A stretch of DNA of 46,937 bases from Candidatus Omnitrophota bacterium. GTDB taxonomy: Bacteria; Omnitrophota; Gorgyraeia; Zapsychrales; Fredricksoniimonadaceae. The DNA lies in the NCBI GenBank assembly GCA_021731625.1, contig JAKFXC010000030.1, positions 1 through 46,937 on the forward strand, given 5' to 3'. Positions within the stretch are counted from its first letter, which is position 1. Every line of letters starts with the position of its first letter. The translations under genes and the position numbers were made by a program. Of the stretch, positions 36,785-45,300 are shown piece by piece. Under the pieces are notes generated by a model. That model saw only the letters and a program-made list of their open reading frames with translations. It ran no database searches and was not told the origin of the DNA.

Positions 36785-37534
36785 ATGAAAGCCTTAATCC
36801 TCGCCGCTGGTTATGGAACGCGGCTGGCCAGGGTGGCCAAAGACACCCCCAAGCCTCTGTTGCCGGTGGCCGGCAAACCCCTGATTGACTACACCGTCGA
36901 TAAACTAAAAAAAGTGGCCGGCCTTTCGGAAATTGTGGTGGTCAGCAACAACAAATTTTACCGCCATTTTTGCGCGTGGGCAGGCACTCATCCGGATTTT
37001 AAGATTCGCGTGGTCAACGACGGCACCAATTCCCCCGAAGAGCGTTTGGGGTCGGTGGGGGACATTTATTTTGTGTGGGGTAAGGAAAAGGCCCTGGATG
37101 ACTGGCTGGTGCTAGGCGGTGACAATATTTATGAACAGGACCTCAATGAGTTTATGGTTTGGGCCTTGGCCAAGGCCCCGGCGGTCACCATTGGGGTGTA
37201 TGACATTAAGGACATTGCCGGCGCCTCCAAATTTGGGGTCAGCGCCTTGAACTCAAGCGGCAAAGTAGTGTCTTTTCAGGAAAAGCCAGCCAAACCGGCG
37301 TCCAGCCTGATCACCATGTTGCTCTACTACTTCCCGCGCCAGGCTCTGGGCTATATAGAGGAATACCGCAGGGTGTCCAAGGCCCTGGATGCGGCCGGAA
37401 GCTATATCCAGTGGCTGGTGGAAAAGAAAAATGTTTATGGTTTTAAATTTGGCGGAAAATGGTATGATATCGGCAGTGTTGAGTCTTTAGAAGAGGCAAA
37501 TGCATATTTTAAGGAACGTCGAATTTCCAGCTAG
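36785..37534 (+). CDS. Sugar-1-phosphate nucleotidyltransferase family protein
   Basis: A 249-residue nucleotidyltransferase of the RmlA/GlmU-N type. The N terminus 'L-I-L-A-A-G-Y-G-T-R-L' is the NTP-binding signature, followed by 'P-K-P-L-L-P-V-A-G-K-P-L' and the metal aspartate in 'L-V-L-G-G-D-N-I-Y'. Later come 'F-Q-E-K-P-A-K-P' and 'W-Y-D-I-G-S-V-E-S-L'. Such enzymes make NDP-sugars for envelope glycans; the sugar and nucleotide cannot be told from motifs. The ATG at 36785 is chosen over an upstream frame overlapping ptsI. It is probably the last gene of the ptsN-yvcK-HPr-ptsI unit. Confidence 0.88.
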   Translation: MKALILAAGYGTRLARVAKDTPKPLLPVAGKPLIDYTVDKLKKVAGLSEIVVVSNNKFYRHFCAWAGTHPDFKIRVVNDGTNSPEERLGSVGDIYFVWGKEKALDDWLVLGGDNIYEQDLNEFMVWALAKAPAVTIGVYDIKDIAGASKFGVSALNSSGKVVSFQEKPAKPASSLITMLLYYFPRQALGYIEEYRRVSKALDAAGSYIQWLVEKKNVYGFKFGGKWYDIGSVESLEEANAYFKERRISS

Positions 37535-37554
37535 GTCGCTGTAAATTCGACGTA

Positions 37555-37669
37555 AATTCGCCCGGCTGACTTGGTGTTCGCCTAGCCAAATTTATTGTTC
37601 GCCCCGCTCTTTAGGTGCATGCCACAATAAATTTGCCTAAGCAGGCTCCACAAGTCAGGGGCTCATTTA
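37555..37669 (-). repeat. 115-bp structured repeat element, copy 2 (inverted)
   Basis: Reverse complement of the element at 7276-7390, with the same 115-base length and identical 19-base ends. Read on the minus strand, element positions 28-46 pair with 72-90 as a 19-bp stem with one mismatch and one wobble, although this stem sequence differs from copy 1 at many positions. The loop again holds GGCATG. The right end stops just before the metK ribosome binding site. Beside the left end the 9-mer GTAAATTCG is repeated (37541-37549 and 37552-37560), the second copy running into the element. Confidence 0.85.
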
Positions 37670-37684
37670 GAAAGGATGAATGGA

Positions 37685-38836
37685 GTGAAAGGACGTTATT
37701 TATTTACTTCAGAATCGGTCGGTAACGGTCATCCGGACAAGGTCTGCGATCAAATATCGGATTCTGTCCTGGATGCTGTTCTAAAAGAAGATCCCAGAGG
37801 CCGGGTGGCCTGTGAAACTTTTTGTTCGATGGGGCTGGTCATTGTGGGCGGAGAAATCACCACCACCACTTACGTGGATGTGCATAAGCTGGTGCGCCAC
37901 GTGCTTTTGGAAATAGGGTATAACCATCCTAAGTATGGCTTTGATGCTAATACTTGTTCTATTTTGAACGCGATCAACAAACAATCTCCCGACATTGCCC
38001 AAGGGGTGGATTCCGGCGGCGCCGGCGACCAAGGCATTATGTTTGGTTATGCCTGCAATGAAACACCGGAGCTTATGCCGATGGCTATCATGCTGGCCCA
38101 TCGATTGGTGGAACGGGTGGAAGAAGTGCGCAAAAAGGGGATTTTGGAGTATTTGGGGCCGGACTGCAAATCGCAAGTCACCATCGAATACGAAGACGAC
38201 AAACCCCAACGCATTGACGCCATTGTTTTGGCCTGCCAGCACACCGAAGATATTTTGGACAAAACCGGCAAAAGGATCACCGACAAGGCCCGGCGCGACA
38301 TCATCCAAAAAGTGGCCGACCCTATCGTGGGTGCCATGGTGGACAAGAAAACCAAATTTTTCGTCAATGAAACCGGCAAATTCGTCGTCGGCGGTCCGCA
38401 ATCCGACACCGGGGTCACCGGCCGCAAAATCATCGTTGATACCTACGGCGGGGTGGTGCCGCACGGCGGCGGGGCTTTCTCCGGTAAAGACCCCACCAAA
38501 GTCGACCGTTCCGCGGCGTACATGAGCCGTTATATCACTAAAAATATTGTGGCCGCTGGTTTGGCTCAAAAATGTTTGATCCAACTCAGCTACGCCATTG
38601 GGCATTCTCAGCCGGTTTCTTTGATGGTGGACACCTACGGCACCGGGAAAGTTTCCGAACAGCGTTTGGTCGAGCTGGTGCGCAAACATTTTGATTTGTC
38701 TCCTAAGGGGATCATCGATACCTTGGATTTGCGTAAACCGGTGTATTTAGAGACCGCTGCTTACGGACATTTCGGCCGCCGTGGGTTTGCCTGGGAAAAG
38801 ACCGATCGCGCCGCAGCGTTAAAAAGGGACGTGTAA
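37685..38836 (+). CDS. metK: S-adenosylmethionine synthetase
   Basis: MetK makes SAM from methionine and ATP. Starting at GTG 37685 it has 383 residues. Motifs are '[20 protein letters not shown]', '[13 protein letters not shown]' and '[19 protein letters not shown]', carrying the ATP and metal sites. An ATG at 37676 is in frame but lies within the AAAGGA ribosome binding site, so the GTG three codons later fits better. It is followed at once by ahcY; together they make and recycle SAM. No SAM riboswitch is recognisable upstream, where copy 2 of the 115-bp repeat lies instead. Confidence 0.96.
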   Translation: MKGRYLFTSESVGNGHPDKVCDQISDSVLDAVLKEDPRGRVACETFCSMGLVIVGGEITTTTYVDVHKLVRHVLLEIGYNHPKYGFDANTCSILNAINKQSPDIAQGVDSGGAGDQGIMFGYACNETPELMPMAIMLAHRLVERVEEVRKKGILEYLGPDCKSQVTIEYEDDKPQRIDAIVLACQHTEDILDKTGKRITDKARRDIIQKVADPIVGAMVDKKTKFFVNETGKFVVGGPQSDTGVTGRKIIVDTYGGVVPHGGGAFSGKDPTKVDRSAAYMSRYITKNIVAAGLAQKCLIQLSYAIGHSQPVSLMVDTYGTGKVSEQRLVELVRKHFDLSPKGIIDTLDLRKPVYLETAAYGHFGRRGFAWEKTDRAAALKRDV

Positions 38837-38865
38837 TGAGAACCGCATTGAAGGAAAAGAAAACC

Positions 38866-40209
38866 ATGAGTAAAAATAACCGAGTAGCTAAATCAAATAG
38901 CTTTGCCAAACCTGCCAGCGATTATAAAGTGAAGGACATGTCTTTGGCGGCCTGGGGACGCAAAGAAATCACCATTGCCGAGACAGAGATGCCTGGACTC
39001 ATGGCGGTGCGCAAAGAATTCGGGGCCAAACAACCCCTTAAAGGCGCCCGCATTGCCGGCTGTATCCATATGACCATTGAGACCGCGGTATTAATCGAGA
39101 CGCTCATTAAGTTGGGCGCTGAGGTGCGCTGGTCTTCCTGCAATATTTTTTCCACCCAGGACCATGCCGCGGCGGCGATTGCGGCGGCCGGCATCCCGGT
39201 GTTTGCCTGGAAAGGCGAGAGTTTGGAGGAATACGATTGGTGTGTCGAGCAGACCATTGAATGGCCCGACGGCAAAGGCCCGAATATGTTGCTGGATGAC
39301 GGCGGCGATTTGACGGTCATGATGCATGAGAAATTCCCGCAGCTTTTAAAAGAGGTGCGGGGGTTATCGGAGGAGACCACCACCGGCGTGCACCGGCTCT
39401 ATGAAATGATGAATAAAGGCACCCTGAGAGTGCCGGCCATCAACATCAATGATTCGGTGACCAAGTCCAAATTTGATAATTTGTATGGCTGTCGGGAGTC
39501 ATTGATCGACGGGATCAAACGCGCCACCGACCGCATGATCGCCGGCAAAGTGTGCGTCGTGGCGGGTTACGGCGACGTGGGCAAGGGCTGTGTGCAGTCC
39601 TTCAAGGGCCTGGGCGGCCGCATTATCGTCACTGAAATCGACCCCATTTGCGCGCTGCAGGCGGCCATGGAAGGTTATCAAGTGATGCCCATGGACGAAG
39701 CTGCCAGAATCGGCGATATTTTTGTCACCGCCACCGGGTGCATTGATGTCATCACCGGCAAACATTTGGATGTTATGAAAAGCGGGTCCATTGTCTGCAA
39801 CATCGGCCATTTCGACGCCGAGATCCACATCGCGTACTTAAACGGACGCAAAGACATTAAGAAGGTAAACATCAAACCGCAAGTCGACGAATACACCTAC
39901 CCCGATGGCAAAAAGATCATTGTCTTGGCCGAAGGGCGCTTGGTCAATTTAGGCTGCGCCATGGGGCACCCGTCGTTTGTCATGAGCAATTCGTTTACAA
40001 ATCAGGTGTTGGCCCAAATCGAATTGTGGCAAAACGGAGATAAGTACGAAAATAAAGTCTACACCTTGCCGAAACAGCTGGATGAGAAAGTGGCGGCTTT
40101 GCATTTGGCGAAAGTAGGGGCCAAGCTCGATTCCCTGAGTGCCGCCCAAGCCAAATATCTAGGCATCAAACCCGAAGGCCCTTTTAAGTCAGCGCATTAC
40201 CGATATTAA
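38866..40209 (+). CDS. ahcY: Adenosylhomocysteinase
   Basis: AhcY hydrolyses S-adenosylhomocysteine to adenosine and homocysteine using bound NAD. From the ATG at 38866 it has 447 residues. Motifs: '[13 protein letters not shown]', '[14 protein letters not shown]', '[15 protein letters not shown]' (here the I-N-D form), the NAD loop 'G-Y-G-D-V-G-K-G-C' and the C-terminal 'Y-R-Y' end. An ATG at 38836 overlapping the metK stop is possible and would add ten residues, but AAGGA stands ten bases before 38866. The gene removes the product of SAM-dependent methylation and pairs naturally with metK. Confidence 0.96.
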   Translation: MSKNNRVAKSNSFAKPASDYKVKDMSLAAWGRKEITIAETEMPGLMAVRKEFGAKQPLKGARIAGCIHMTIETAVLIETLIKLGAEVRWSSCNIFSTQDHAAAAIAAAGIPVFAWKGESLEEYDWCVEQTIEWPDGKGPNMLLDDGGDLTVMMHEKFPQLLKEVRGLSEETTTGVHRLYEMMNKGTLRVPAININDSVTKSKFDNLYGCRESLIDGIKRATDRMIAGKVCVVAGYGDVGKGCVQSFKGLGGRIIVTEIDPICALQAAMEGYQVMPMDEAARIGDIFVTATGCIDVITGKHLDVMKSGSIVCNIGHFDAEIHIAYLNGRKDIKKVNIKPQVDEYTYPDGKKIIVLAEGRLVNLGCAMGHPSFVMSNSFTNQVLAQIELWQNGDKYENKVYTLPKQLDEKVAALHLAKVGAKLDSLSAAQAKYLGIKPEGPFKSAHYRY

Positions 40210-40212
40210 AAC

Positions 40213-40262
40213 GGGGACACATACCGTAACCCAATTAAAATTGGGTTACGGTATGTGTCCCC
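40213..40262 (+). repeat. 50-base perfect palindrome, REP-like
   Basis: A 23-bp stem with no mismatch begins GGGGACACATACC and ends GGTATGTGTCCCC, closed by TAAA. It fills most of the 72-base gap between ahcY and pfkA. The GGGGACA/TGTCCCC ends are typical of REP-type palindromes spread by Y1/TnpA-REP transposases. Immediately after it the 11-mer CCAATAAATCA is tandemly duplicated (40261-40271 and 40272-40282), the second copy ending in the A of the pfkA start codon. It may act as a terminator or mRNA stabiliser for ahcY. Confidence 0.85.
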
Positions 40263-40281
40263 AATAAATCACCAATAAATC

Positions 40282-41253
40282 ATGGCCCACAAGATCAATA
40301 AAATTGGCGTGTTAACTTCTGGCGGCGACGGGCCCGGCATGAATGCCGCCGTCCGTTCCATTGTTCGCTACTCGCTGCATTACGGCCTGGAAGTCGCCGG
40401 CATCATGCGCGGCTACCAAGGCCTGCTCGAAGAAGACATTATTCCCTTAAATCACCGCTCAGTGTCCAATATCATCAATAAGGGCGGCACCATCTTAAAA
40501 ACCGCCCGCTCCAAAGATTTTTCGTCGGACGAAGGCAAGGCCAAGGCAGCGGAGGTCATGCGCAAGCATAAAATTGATGGCCTGGTGGTGATCGGCGGGG
40601 ACGGCTCCTACAAAGGCGCCAATCGTTTTTATGAACTGCACGGCATCCCGACCATCGGTCTGCCTGGCACCATCGATAATGACTTGACTGGCACCGACCA
40701 AACCATCGGCTGTTCGACCGCCATCAATACCGCCCTGGAGTCCATCGATAAAATCCGCGACACCGCCCAAAGCATGGAGCGCATTTTCGTCATCGAAGTC
40801 ATGGGCAATAAGTCCGGCTACATCGCCATGCAAGTGGCGCTCGCCGCTGGCGCCGAAGACGTCATCATCCCTGAACGCACTTTTGATTATGCCGCCATGC
40901 ACCAGGAATTGATGGAAGGCAACCGCAAGGGAAAAATTAGCTATATCATCGTGGTTGCCGAAGGCGCTGCCACAGCCCCAGTGGTGGCAGAAAATATTAC
41001 CCGCTTTACCGGCTTCGAGACCCGCTATGTGGTCTTGGGCCACGTCCAGCGCGGGGGCACTCCCAGCGGCCAGGACCGGCTGTTGTCCACCCGTTTAGGC
41101 GCCGCCGCCGTTGATCTTTTGCTCAATGGCATTTACGGCAAGGCCGTCGGTATTTTGGAAGATGAGATCAACGTCATTGATCTAAAAGACGCCGTCCGCC
41201 GCAGCCATGGCGACATGGAAGACCACTACGAGCTGCTTAAGATCCTCACCTGA
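40282..41253 (+). CDS. pfkA: 6-phosphofructokinase, ATP type
   Basis: PfkA phosphorylates fructose 6-phosphate in glycolysis. The 323 residues include 'L-T-S-G-G-D-G-P-G-M-N-A-A', 'I-G-G-D-G-S-Y-K-G-A', 'G-L-P-G-T-I-D-N-D-L-T-G-T-D' and 'E-V-M-G-N-K-S-G-Y-I-A'. The glycine after GGD, where pyrophosphate-dependent enzymes have Asp, points to ATP as donor. No ribosome binding site is visible: the bases before the ATG are an 11-base duplication next to a REP-like palindrome, which may have displaced the original leader. Confidence 0.95.
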   Translation: MAHKINKIGVLTSGGDGPGMNAAVRSIVRYSLHYGLEVAGIMRGYQGLLEEDIIPLNHRSVSNIINKGGTILKTARSKDFSSDEGKAKAAEVMRKHKIDGLVVIGGDGSYKGANRFYELHGIPTIGLPGTIDNDLTGTDQTIGCSTAINTALESIDKIRDTAQSMERIFVIEVMGNKSGYIAMQVALAAGAEDVIIPERTFDYAAMHQELMEGNRKGKISYIIVVAEGAATAPVVAENITRFTGFETRYVVLGHVQRGGTPSGQDRLLSTRLGAAAVDLLLNGIYGKAVGILEDEINVIDLKDAVRRSHGDMEDHYELLKILT

Positions 41254-41324
41254 CGTTCCATTCATATACGTACTTTTCTTGTATCTGCTTGTATTATCAC
41301 TAATGGGAGTTTAGAATTATTTGT

Positions 41325-41819
41325 ATGATCATTTATGAAGAAATTTTTCGAGAGTTTTATAAGCAGAAAGTAAAATACATTTTGGTGGGGGGTATCGCTT
41401 TTAATTTGTTAGGTGGGGAGCGGAACACATCTGACATGGACATACTTGTCGAAATGAGCGATCAAAATCTTGCGAAGATTGTGAAAATTCTTAAGCAGAA
41501 AGGATATAGAGTGAAACAGCCGGTGGATCCGATGGGTATGGCGCATAAGGCAACAAGAGACGACTGGATCAAAAACAAACACATGAAGGCTTTTAATTTT
41601 TAGCAGGACCAATATAAAGAAGTCGATATCATTCTGGAATCTCCGGTAAATTTCCCCGAAGCCTATAAGGATGCAAAAAAGATCAAAGTTGATGGAATGA
41701 CAATTCCGGTCATTTCAATAGATCACTTGATTGCAATGAAGAAAAAGGCGGGGCGGGATGTGGATAAATTTGATATTAAGAGGTTAAAAGCAATCAAAAA
41801 GCTGGAGATAACGCCATGA
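41325..41819 (+). pseudogene. MNT/AbiEii-like nucleotidyltransferase interrupted by an amber codon
   Basis: The first 92 codons encode a small nucleotidyltransferase with 'I-L-V-G-G-I-A-F-N-L-L-G' and 'R-N-T-S-D-M-D-I-L-V', the GG and DxD features of the fold. A TAG stands at 41601-41603. The same frame then continues without a break for 71 codons, starting 'Q-D-Q-Y-K-E-V-D-I-I-L' and including 'I-P-V-I-S-I-D-H-L-I-A-M-K-K-K-A-G-R', which is the normal C-terminal half of such proteins. The simplest reading is a gene recently inactivated by one base change. The frame ends in ATGA, overlapping the start of the 56-codon gene. Similar proteins serve as antitoxins or phage-defence components. Confidence 0.8.
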
Positions 41820-41986
41820 TTTTTAAATGGGAGAGCGAAAAAGAAAAGATTTTAAGGTATCTACGGATTCCAGCTAAGAAGAAATTAGAATGGCTCCGAC
41901 AAATGAATGAGTTTTCGCAAAAATACACTCCTCCAAAACAGAAGTCCATTCGGGCTAAATTAAGGAATAACCCTCCACAGCCCTGA
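41816..41986 (+). CDS. 56-residue partner of the nucleotidyltransferase
   Basis: This short gene starts in the ATGA that ends the interrupted nucleotidyltransferase frame, a typical coupled arrangement. The product is basic: 'M-I-F-K-W-E-S-E-K-E-K-I-L', then 'K-K-K-L-E-W-L-R-Q-M-N-E-F', ending 'N-N-P-P-Q-P'. Small proteins with a 'K-L-x-W-L-x-x-M-N-x-F' helix commonly follow nucleotidyltransferases of this kind. I know no function for them. Codon use and base composition match the AT-richer island rather than the flanking genes. Confidence 0.7.
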   Translation: MIFKWESEKEKILRYLRIPAKKKLEWLRQMNEFSQKYTPPKQKSIRAKLRNNPPQP

Positions 41987-42027
41987 AGCCCAAACTTGTG
42001 CAATACTTGAATCAAAAGGAGGCTACG

Positions 42028-42252
42028 ATGGCCAACGTTACCTTATCAATAGAAGACGATTTACTGGCAGAAAGCCGCAAATATGCCCAAAAGCATAATA
42101 TGTCGCTGAATGGCTTGATTCGGGAATTTTTAAGGCGGATTTCACGCAAAAACAGCCACGATTGGCAGAAAGAATTTTTCGCCATGGCGGACCGCTGTTC
42201 TGCAAATTCAAAAGGCAAGAAATGGTCCAGAGAAAGCATATATCGTGTCTAG
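42028..42252 (+). CDS. Ribbon-helix-helix-type antitoxin (VapB-like)
   Basis: A 74-residue protein whose N terminus 'A-N-V-T-L-S-I-E-D-D-L-L' has the single strand and following helices of DUF6364/RHH antitoxins. 'H-N-M-S-L-N-G-L-I-R-E-F-L-R-R' forms the second helix, and the basic tail would bind the toxin. The ATG follows AAAAGGAGG by eight bases, a far stronger site than the upstream in-frame start. A PIN toxin remnant overlaps its end. The antitoxin frame itself is intact, so it is probably an orphan. Confidence 0.75.
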   Translation: MANVTLSIEDDLLAESRKYAQKHNMSLNGLIREFLRRISRKNSHDWQKEFFAMADRCSANSKGKKWSRESIYRV

Positions 42253-42358
42253 AATTTTTATTGATACCCATGTTTTGGAGTACAGCGTCGATCGGCATGA
42301 CACTAAAAAACAGCGTTTAAGTCACCACCGTAATTCGTCCTACCTCGAAAATTGGTAA
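42245..42358 (+). pseudogene. Truncated PIN-domain (VapC-like) toxin
   Basis: From a GTG at 42245, overlapping the antitoxin stop, the frame reads 'S-R-I-F-I-D-T-H-V-L-E-Y-S-V-D-R-H-D' and then 'T-K-K-Q-R', the start of a PIN ribonuclease with the first catalytic Asp. Homology ends after about 24 codons; 13 unrelated codons follow before TAA at 42356. A complete PIN domain needs about 130 residues, so the three further acidic residues are missing and the product cannot be active. The break falls just before the promoter of the giant gene. Confidence 0.75.
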
Positions 42359-42381
42359 GTATATATATCATATGGTAAACT
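42353..42381 (+). promoter_or_regulatory. Promoter positioned for a leaderless transcript of the 1476-aa protein gene
   Basis: TTGGTA (42353-42358) and TAAACT (42376-42381), preceded by TGG, are 17 bases apart. Seven bases past the end of the -10 is the A of the ATG at 42388. There is no ribosome binding site. The 8-mer ATATGGTA (42370-42377) lies 18 bases from the ATG, exactly as before the related gene at 26325; 16 of the last 21 bases through ATG are identical. Confidence 0.6.
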
Positions 42382-42387
42382 TGCCCT

Positions 42388-45300
42388 ATGGCAAAGGTTA
42401 CCCTAAAACTGGTCCTATGCGCGTTTTTGAGCACTTCCATTCCGCCCGTCCAGGCCCAGGAGCTGCTGCTTCCCGCTCCAGGTTCGCTTGTCCATTTAAG
42501 CCCACAGTTTAGTCCTCCGATTCTCACGGGCATCAAAGTCCACACTGACAACCCCTTTAAATTCGACTTCATTTTGGACAAGGGTGAGGTAAACTCCGAA
42601 GACCAGGCCCTCAAAGCCGAATCCACCAAACTCATCAAATATTTCCTGGCCTCACTAACAACGCCGGACAAAGACCTCTGGGTCAACCTCTCGCCCTATG
42701 AAAAAGACCGCATCGTCCCGGAAAGTTTTGGTCAAACGGAGATGGGGCGGGACCTCCTGGCGCAAGATTATGTGCTCAAACAATTGACTGCTTCGCTCAT
42801 CTATCCTGAGGATGAGATAGGGAAGACATTCTGGAAGCGCATCTATGAAGAAACTGCCCAGCAACTGGGAACCACCAACATTCCCGTCAACACCTTCAAC
42901 AAGGTTTGGATCGTGCCAGAGAAGGCCGTGGTTTATGAAAATGCCTCAGCTGCCACCGCCTACGTGGTTGAAAGCACTTTAAAAGTCATGCTGGAGTCTG
43001 ATTATCTAGCCGCCGCAAAGAACATGGACCAATCCGAAGCATCAACCCCCCCCAACGAGCTCGGCAACAAAATCGTCCGGGAGATTGTCATCCCGCAACT
43101 GACCAAAGAAGTCAACGAAGGCAAGAACTTTGCCCAGCTCCGTCAAGTTTATAACAGTCTGATCCTCGCCACCTGGTACAAAAAGAAAATCAAGGACAGC
43201 ATCCTCACCCAAGTCTATTCAGACCAAAATAAAGTTGCTGGCGTTAGGATCAACGACCCGCAAGATAAGCAAAAGATCTACGAGCAATACCTGCAGGCCT
43301 TTAAAACAGGGGCCTACAATTACATCAAAGAAGAAACCGACCCCATCAGCAAACACACCATCCCGCGGAAATACTTTTCAGGAGGGGCCACATTCACCAC
43401 TTTGGAAAGCATCGATTTAAAAATTTCTTACAACCCCGGTGCACTCGCTCTCAATGACCCTAACAACAGCTTGGCCATGATCACCAGTGAGATCAAGGGC
43501 ATGCCCGCACGTGGTAAAAATTTTCAAATCTCTAGAAGGTGGTTTTTAGGAGCGGCAGGAGCGGCAATCGCGGATGGCGTTCTTTCTGGCTGCACCCCCA
43601 TCAATGGCTGGATCCGCGACACCACCGTAGGGTTAATCACCAAAGCCAAGGTTCGTTTCGTTGATTTGAATAAAGACAGGCAAAAAATACTGGACGCTCT
43701 TCCTCTTGAGGATCGGAAAACGATGGAGGCGATCACCAGTTTTGTGGATGATGCCATCCTAAAAAAGCGTCAGTACCCATTTTCACTCCTGGCTTACCTT
43801 AACCAAGTCTCGGAAAAAAATCCTCATTTGCAAAAATTATTTGCAGAAGTTGGGCACCAGACTGTCTTAACCCAGGAAGACCCCCAGAGTTTAAGATTTT
43901 TTCAATTGATTGTTTCGGAAGTCGTCCGTTTTGCTTATGAATACACCATGAAGGTGTTTGGCATTAAGGACGAAAAGACACGTGCCGCTATATTGCAGCA
44001 TCTGTATCAAAAATCATACTTGGCTTTCTTTTATGAACAATTTGATGGGGACGCCGCATTTGTGCTCAATAGCTTTGATTCGCCGATTGTTTTTCAGCTT
44101 AAAGATTTGGGGGGTATTAAATTTATTTTTAAGTCGGGGGTGCATGAATTGATCCATTATATCGTGCGGGCTGTGAATAAGTCAGAGGACAGCGAAGCCT
44201 TTCAGTTGATGAAACCATTCGGCCTTCGGGAAGACAGCGACATCACCTGGCTTGGCGCGGCAGCCCTGGGAGATTTTTTTAGTGACAGTTACATAAAAGA
44301 TTTTCCGGAGAGAAAAAATAGTCCTTTATTTATGCACAGTCTATTGCGGTTTATTCCTCTTAAAGATGGCCGGCCTCTTCCCTGGGGTCAACAGGTGCAA
44401 TATGTCCAAAAGGAAAAGGGTCCAACTCTGTTTGGCTTTGAACCGAAGAGTGCTTACCTGGAAGGCAAGCGGTTTGCTCTTCATGCCTATAGAAATTTTG
44501 CACTTGGCGGTGATTTTTTGCTCCGGCTGTACACAACTCAATCTAAGCGGATGCATTATGCCGAGATGGAATTGGCGGCATTTATCTTTCACTATGTGTT
44601 CCCATCATGGTCAGCAAAAAATGAGGCGGGTTGGCCAATTGATCTAGAGGAAAGCATTGTTTCCTACGTATTAAAACAACACATTCCTGAAGATGTCGAG
44701 TATCCAGACCTGGAAGCCAAAGCCAAACTAATGGCCAGTTCGCTGGCGGTCGAGTTGGGGTTAAGGGATTTTATGACGATGGATACAGCTCAACTACAGG
44801 TCAGCCGGAGGGAAGCGTTAAGCAGCATAGCAGGCATGGCGTTGACCGCCCTCACAGGATCCAAATCGGAGGCAACATCAAACGGGCAGCCTGAGGCCTT
44901 GTATAAAGCATTTCCAAAAATTAAGTTTGTTGGTCTTGAGCGGTTCGCTAAACCCGAAATACACGCCAAAGAAACCGCCGATGCTTTAACTTTATTGCAA
45001 AAGAAATATCCGAGGCTGCTGAGCAAAATTCGTCAAATTAGCTTTACTCAGGCGGAGGATAAGGGCAAGGGTGTCCAGGGAGGCTCCGCAGCGGATTCTA
45101 AAAATGGAATTATTTATCTAGACGCGGTGGAAATTGATGGCCCTCATGCCTTCACGTCCACAGGCGAAGATTCTTTGAGTGCCGCCCCAGTGGCAGCCAA
45201 AAGCCGTTTGGCTTATGCCTTGCTGTATAAAGCTGCGCATTTTGTGCAGCAGGCAAAAAGTTTTCCAGGGATTGAGGATTTCTACGAAAATATTTTTATA

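Noticed and set aside
37535-37684. Possible SAM riboswitch before metK
   Set aside because: The whole gap is taken up by the 115-bp repeat, which also occurs before uppS, and I see none of the known SAM-I or SAM-II core motifs.
41601-41603. TAG read as pyrrolysine or by suppression
   Set aside because: Only one such case is seen, no suppressor tRNA is in the window, and the gene lies in a decaying island. A nonsense mutation is the simpler account, though not proven.
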